Assembly (NCBI GenBank): GCA_903932805.1 | Contig: CAIZHO010000362.1 | Span: forward strand, 1 to 11,129 | Origin: an uncultured Roseiflexaceae bacterium | Lineage (GTDB): Bacteria; Chloroflexota; Chloroflexia; Chloroflexales; Roseiflexaceae | Length of the DNA: 11,129 nt | Direction: 5' to 3' | Part shown: positions 7,995 to 11,129 of the stretch, one piece after another | Numbering within the stretch: position 1 is the first letter of the stretch | Layout of the letters: the number at the start of each line of letters is the position of its first letter | Notes under the pieces: generated by a model | What the model was told of the DNA's origin: nothing | Databases searched by the model: none | The model's input: only the letters and a program-made list of their open reading frames with translations | Program-made: the position numbers and the translations under genes

Positions 7995-9027
7995 ACGAAT
8001 TCAGATGGCAGCGAACGGTGTGACCCTTTGCTGCATCAACGATGGTTTCTTCGGGAATAATCGTGTCGCACAACCCCTTGATTGCCACAGGACAACGCGG
8101 ATGGAACGAACACCCTGGCGTGGTCGAGTACGGGTCTGGGACACTCCCCTCGATGGATGCTAACCGCCCCTTGGTACGACCCAAACGAGGAATGGACTGC
8201 AGGAGCGAAATGGTGTACGGGTGTCGAGGCTCATAAAAGATGTCATCGACTGTCGCACGTTCGACGACACGCCCCATGTACATGACCGCAACCTCGTCAC
8301 ACATCTGCGCTACCACACCCATGTTGTGCGTGATGAACATGATGGACGTGCCTATTTCGCTTTGTAACCCGCGCATCAAATCGAGGATTTGGGCCTCGGT
8401 CGTGACATCGAGGGCGGTGGTGGGCTCGTCTGCGATCAAGAGTGTGGGATTACACGACAGTGCCATCGCAATCATCGCTCGTTGACGCATACCACCCGAT
8501 AATTCGTGCGGGTACGACGCAGCAATGCGACTCGGATTGGGCATGCCTACCTTGGTCAATACTTCGACCGCACGTTTGTGTGCTTCGGTCTTGTCATTGG
8601 TTTGGTGGAGCAGAATGGCTTCTTCGATTTGGTTACCGACGGTGTAGCATGGATTGAGTGACGACATCGGCTCTTGAAAGATCATCGAGATATTGTTGCC
8701 CCGGATCTTGCGCATTTCGGGACTGTTCTTGCCGTAGTCGAGGATGTTTACTGGCGGTTCTTGGCCTGCATCCTCGCGGAACAAAATCCGACCGCCCTCG
8801 GTGCGCCCTGCGGCGACTACCAGTTGCATGATTGACAAACCAGTAATGCTTTTGCCGCAGCCAGACTCACCAACGATGCCCAAGACGCGTCCACGGGGGA
8901 TATTAAAGCTGACACCGTTGAGTGCACGGACGACACCGAGCTGCGTATAAAAGCTGACCTTGAGGTCTTCGACACGCACGACATCATCGTGACTCGTGAG
9001 ATTAATCGACGGGGATTCAGTCGTCAT
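7993..9027 (-). CDS. Opp/Dpp-family ABC importer ATP-binding protein, OppD/DppD type
   Basis: The 344-residue product is the first nucleotide-binding subunit of the importer and pairs with the OppF-type ATPase to drive transport. Visible motifs are Walker A GESGCGKS (53-60), the Q-loop Gln118 in [12 protein letters not shown], the signature LSGGMRQR (176-183), Walker B LLIADEP (196-202) and the H-loop His234 (FITHN). LSGGMRQR with [10 protein letters not shown] is typical of the D-type subunit. The C-terminal domain has GCSFHPRCP and four cysteines (306, 312, 320, 340), the same pattern as in its partner and compatible with an iron-sulfur or metal site. The ATG at 9027 follows a perfect AGGAGGT (9033-9039) by 5 nt, and that SD overlaps the TAG of the permease gene upstream. 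The stop lies 7 nt before the ATG of the next ATPase gene. Length and motifs are normal for the family. The substrate is not revealed. Confidence 0.96.
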   Translation of the reverse strand: MTTESPSINLTSHDDVVRVEDLKVSFYTQLGVVRALNGVSFNIPRGRVLGIVGESGCGKSITGLSIMQLVVAAGRTEGGRILFREDAGQEPPVNILDYGKNSPEMRKIRGNNISMIFQEPMSSLNPCYTVGNQIEEAILLHQTNDKTEAHKRAVEVLTKVGMPNPSRIAASYPHELSGGMRQRAMIAMALSCNPTLLIADEPTTALDVTTEAQILDLMRGLQSEIGTSIMFITHNMGVVAQMCDEVAVMYMGRVVERATVDDIFYEPRHPYTISLLQSIPRLGRTKGRLASIEGSVPDPYSTTPGCSFHPRCPVAIKGLCDTIIPEETIVDAAKGHTVRCHLNS

Positions 9028-9032
9028 CTACT

Positions 9033-9039
9033 ACCTCCT
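9033..9039 (-). promoter_or_regulatory. Strong Shine-Dalgarno overlapping the preceding stop codon
   Basis: AGGAGGT on the - strand is a full consensus SD for the OppD-type gene (ATG at 9027). It shares bases with the TAG stop (9038-9040) of the OppC-type gene, so translation of the permease and the ATPase is probably coupled. Confidence 0.8.
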
Positions 9040-10147
9040 AGGCGTACGGGTCAACGGCATCGCGTACGCCATCGCCCAAAAGATAGAAGCTCAGCACCGC
9101 GATGATGAGCACCCCGACCGGCAACAACATCCATGGGTAGTTGACAATTGCCTCAATGGTTTGTGCGTCACGGAGCATGACGCCCCACGAGACCGCAGGC
9201 GGCAAAATCCCCAAGCCCAAGAAGCTCAAAGCTGTTTCGGATCCAATTGCCCCCGGAATTGCCAACGTGCCCACCACAATAATGTGACTCATTGCGTTGG
9301 GGATAAGATGTCGGGTGATGACATGCCAATGCGACGCACCTGCAGCTATCGCCGCAGAGGTGTAGTCGGATGCGCGAAAGGCCATCACTTTGGCACGGAC
9401 TTCACGCGCCAACCCGGTCCACCCAATCATTGCGATGATAATGGTAATCAAGAAGAATCGCACCTGCACCGGCACACCCATGGGGAGTGCTGCTGCCAGG
9501 CCCAGGAACAATGGGATGTCTGGGAACGATCGCAAGAGTTCGATCAAACGTTGGATGATGTTGTCGATGGCCCCACCAAAATAGCCGGATGCCGTACCCA
9601 CAATCGATCCGATGATGACCGAAATCAGCACACCGACGAATCCGAGCGTCAACGAAATCTGGCTACCCTTGAGCAACCGCGAGAACACGTCTTTGCCGTC
9701 CTTGTCAGCGCCGATGAGATTGATCTGCGACCCTTCGGGCACACCAAACAAATGCAGTTTGCTGGGAATGATCCCCAAAAATCGGTATTCATATCCCTGT
9801 ACAAAAAACTCAACGGGGATGGGATTCTCGAGGTCTGGTGCATAGATCCATTCGAACCGGACTTCATCGAGCGTCTGTTTGAGGGCATAGGTCACGATTT
9901 TGCCATCTGCAAACCCAATCTGTGATGGCGGTGCCCAAGCATAGTTCGAATCGATGCGATTATGATCATACGGTGCGAGGAAATCCGAAAAAATCATCAG
10001 CGTATACAAAATGATCAACATGATCAACCCAGCAACCGAGAGTTTGCTCTTGCGAAAGCGTCGTACCATCAGCTTCCACTGTGGAATGGTACCGACGTCT
10101 TCAGCGGGATGTGCTGTTGCGGGGAGCTTTGCTGCGTCTACTGCCAT
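9038..10147 (-). CDS. Opp/Dpp-family ABC importer permease, OppC/DppC type, with enlarged periplasmic loop
   Basis: This 369-residue inner-membrane permease forms half of the translocation channel. A cytoplasmic N-terminal stretch with WKLMVRRFRKSKLS (24-37) precedes the first membrane helix (about 38-57). A hydrophilic segment of about 85 residues (60-145) follows, then INLIGADKDGKDVFSRLLKG (142-161), the usual OppC lead-in to the core helices. The remaining helices lie near 165-187, 208-225, 230-248, 285-302 and 338-357. The EAA loop that docks on the ATPases is DYTSAAIAAGASHWHVITRH (261-280). The protein is longer than standard OppC (about 300) because of the 60-145 segment, which would face the outside and could contact the binding protein. 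The ATG at 10147 is preceded by AAAGGA with a 6-nt spacer. It starts 12 nt after the upstream permease stop, so the two are co-transcribed. Confidence 0.95.
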   Translation of the reverse strand: MAVDAAKLPATAHPAEDVGTIPQWKLMVRRFRKSKLSVAGLIMLIILYTLMIFSDFLAPYDHNRIDSNYAWAPPSQIGFADGKIVTYALKQTLDEVRFEWIYAPDLENPIPVEFFVQGYEYRFLGIIPSKLHLFGVPEGSQINLIGADKDGKDVFSRLLKGSQISLTLGFVGVLISVIIGSIVGTASGYFGGAIDNIIQRLIELLRSFPDIPLFLGLAAALPMGVPVQVRFFLITIIIAMIGWTGLAREVRAKVMAFRASDYTSAAIAAGASHWHVITRHLIPNAMSHIIVVGTLAIPGAIGSETALSFLGLGILPPAVSWGVMLRDAQTIEAIVNYPWMLLPVGVLIIAVLSFYLLGDGVRDAVDPYA

Positions 10148-10159
10148 GACGAATCCTTT

Positions 10160-11129
10160 CTATTCCAAACGCACGCGGGGATCAACCCACGCCAGCAGAA
10201 GGTCAGATATAAGGTTGCCGATCAGCAGCAAGGCTGAAAGCATCACCAGAATCGTGCCTGCGAGATACATATCTTGCTGGCGCAATGCATCAAGATACAT
10301 CGGACCAATCGTCGGCAGGCTTAACACCTGTGCGACCAGCGTTTCGCCGACCACCAATGCAGGCAGTAAGGTCCCAAGCGACGCGACCAATGGATGAATT
10401 GCGTTGCGTACGGCGTGCTTCCAGATGACTATCGCTTCGTCGAGCCCTTTGGCACGGGCAGTCTGGATGTATTGCATGTTGAGAACGTCCAGCAAATTGG
10501 CACGCATGATACGGGTCAAGCCCGCAGTCGCGCCGATTGCGAGAACCAAAACTGCGATCCAGACATGCTCAATCAAGTTACGGAACTTGGCAAACGACAT
10601 GGGTGCGTCAATATACTCAGGCGAGTACAAGCCACCAACCTGTTGATTGAGGTAGCGGGTAGCAATAATCAACATCACCAGAGCAAGCAAAAATCCCGGT
10701 ATGGCCAGGCCGATAAATTGTAAAAACGTGACGATGTAATCCGGCACGGTATATCTGTGTGTCGCCGAGTAGACACCAACAGGTATCGACACGAGCCACG
10801 TAAACAGCAAAGCAAAAAGCGACAGACCAAGCGAAATCGACAAGCGACCCCAGATACGTTCGCCGACCGACTGGTCTGTGGCGAATGAGGTTCCGAAGTC
10901 TCCTTGCAGCGATCGGCTCACCCATTTGAAATAGCGGGTGCCAAATGGCTCGTTGATACCGTACCGCTCTGCCATGGCCTTCATTTGATCGCGCGAAATG
11001 TCACCACCCATAGCGCGCATTCTGGTCAATTGGACATCCAAAATGGAACCAGGGGGAAGCTGGATGATAAAAAATCCAACAAAAGAAACCACTACGAGCA
11101 GCACCACCATGTTGATGAGCCGTCGGGCA
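10160..11129 (-). CDS. Opp/Dpp-family ABC importer permease, OppB/DppB type (N-terminus cut by window edge)
   Basis: The visible 322 residues are an OppB-type permease, partner of the OppC-type subunit. The frame reads through the right edge with ARRLIN before the Met at 11110. OppB proteins begin with a short basic segment (xxRRLxxx) before the first helix, so the true start is probably just outside the window rather than at 11110. Hallmarks are VSFVGFFIIQLPPGS in the first helix, GINEPFGTRYFKWVSRSLQGDFGTS (written in two parts: GINEPFGTRYFKW, then VSRSLQGDFGTS), and the EAA loop with QYIQTARAKGLDEAIVIWKH and VRNA. About six membrane helices are seen. Family length (310-340) suggests that only a few residues are missing. 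The stop (TAG) is 12 nt before the OppC-type ATG. A binding-protein gene and the operon promoter would be expected further right. Confidence 0.94.
   Translation of the reverse strand, partial: ARRLINMVVLLVVVSFVGFFIIQLPPGSILDVQLTRMRAMGGDISRDQMKAMAERYGINEPFGTRYFKWVSRSLQGDFGTSFATDQSVGERIWGRLSISLGLSLFALLFTWLVSIPVGVYSATHRYTVPDYIVTFLQFIGLAIPGFLLALVMLIIATRYLNQQVGGLYSPEYIDAPMSFAKFRNLIEHVWIAVLVLAIGATAGLTRIMRANLLDVLNMQYIQTARAKGLDEAIVIWKHAVRNAIHPLVASLGTLLPALVVGETLVAQVLSLPTIGPMYLDALRQQDMYLAGTILVMLSALLLIGNLISDLLLAWVDPRVRLE

Noticed and set aside
6693..8060. 455-codon open frame on the + strand opposite the OppF-type ATPase gene and the isomerase leader
   Set aside because: It is antisense to a gene with all ABC ATPase motifs, runs through the terminator hairpin, and its translation is His/Arg-rich with no recognisable domain. 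Long antisense frames are a by-product of codon bias here.
8996..9925. 309-codon open frame on the + strand opposite the OppC-type permease gene
   Set aside because: The translation is a charged His/Gln/Asp-rich shadow without domain or SD. The opposite strand encodes a clear permease.

Overview
The window looks like ordinary chromosome of a free-living bacterium of moderate GC content (roughly the mid-50s by eye). All genes are intact apart from the two cut by the window edges. Packing is tight, with short intergenic gaps, good Shine-Dalgarno sequences and Rho-independent terminators. I see no transposase, tRNA, rRNA, CRISPR array or phage gene. The host cannot be named from the sequence. 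The enlarged OppC-type permease and the sugar phosphate isomerase/epimerase style remind me of Chloroflexota, but this is a weak inference.

Region 1 (1-3553, + strand) is a two-gene recombination/repair unit. It holds the 3' end of a PD-(D/E)XK nuclease gene (probably AddB-like) followed after 2 nt by a complete 1012-residue UvrD/RecB-type helicase-nuclease in the AddA position. Both products end in a nuclease domain with a CX2CX5C cluster. Together they probably form an AddAB/AdnAB-like enzyme that resects double-strand breaks.

Region 2 (3587-5776, - strand) is a separate 729-residue superfamily 1 UvrD/PcrA-like helicase with divergent motifs Ia, IV and V. It is tail-to-tail with region 1 across a 33-nt gap. 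Its ATG lies directly behind a terminator-like hairpin whose 3' arm contains the only SD-like sequence.

Region 3 (5824-6889, - strand) is a monocistronic sugar phosphate isomerase/epimerase-like TIM-barrel gene. It has a roughly 220-nt leader carrying inverted repeats and is closed by the hairpin just mentioned.

Region 4 (6890-11129, - strand) is an Opp/Dpp-family ABC importer operon in the order permease B, permease C, ATPase D, ATPase F. The first permease runs off the right edge. The operon ends in a perfect 13-bp terminator hairpin. No substrate-binding protein is in the window. The isomerase next door suggests that the importer may bring in a carbohydrate or glycopeptide rather than a plain peptide, but the terminator shows they are separate transcription units. 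All genes from 3587 rightwards lie on the - strand.
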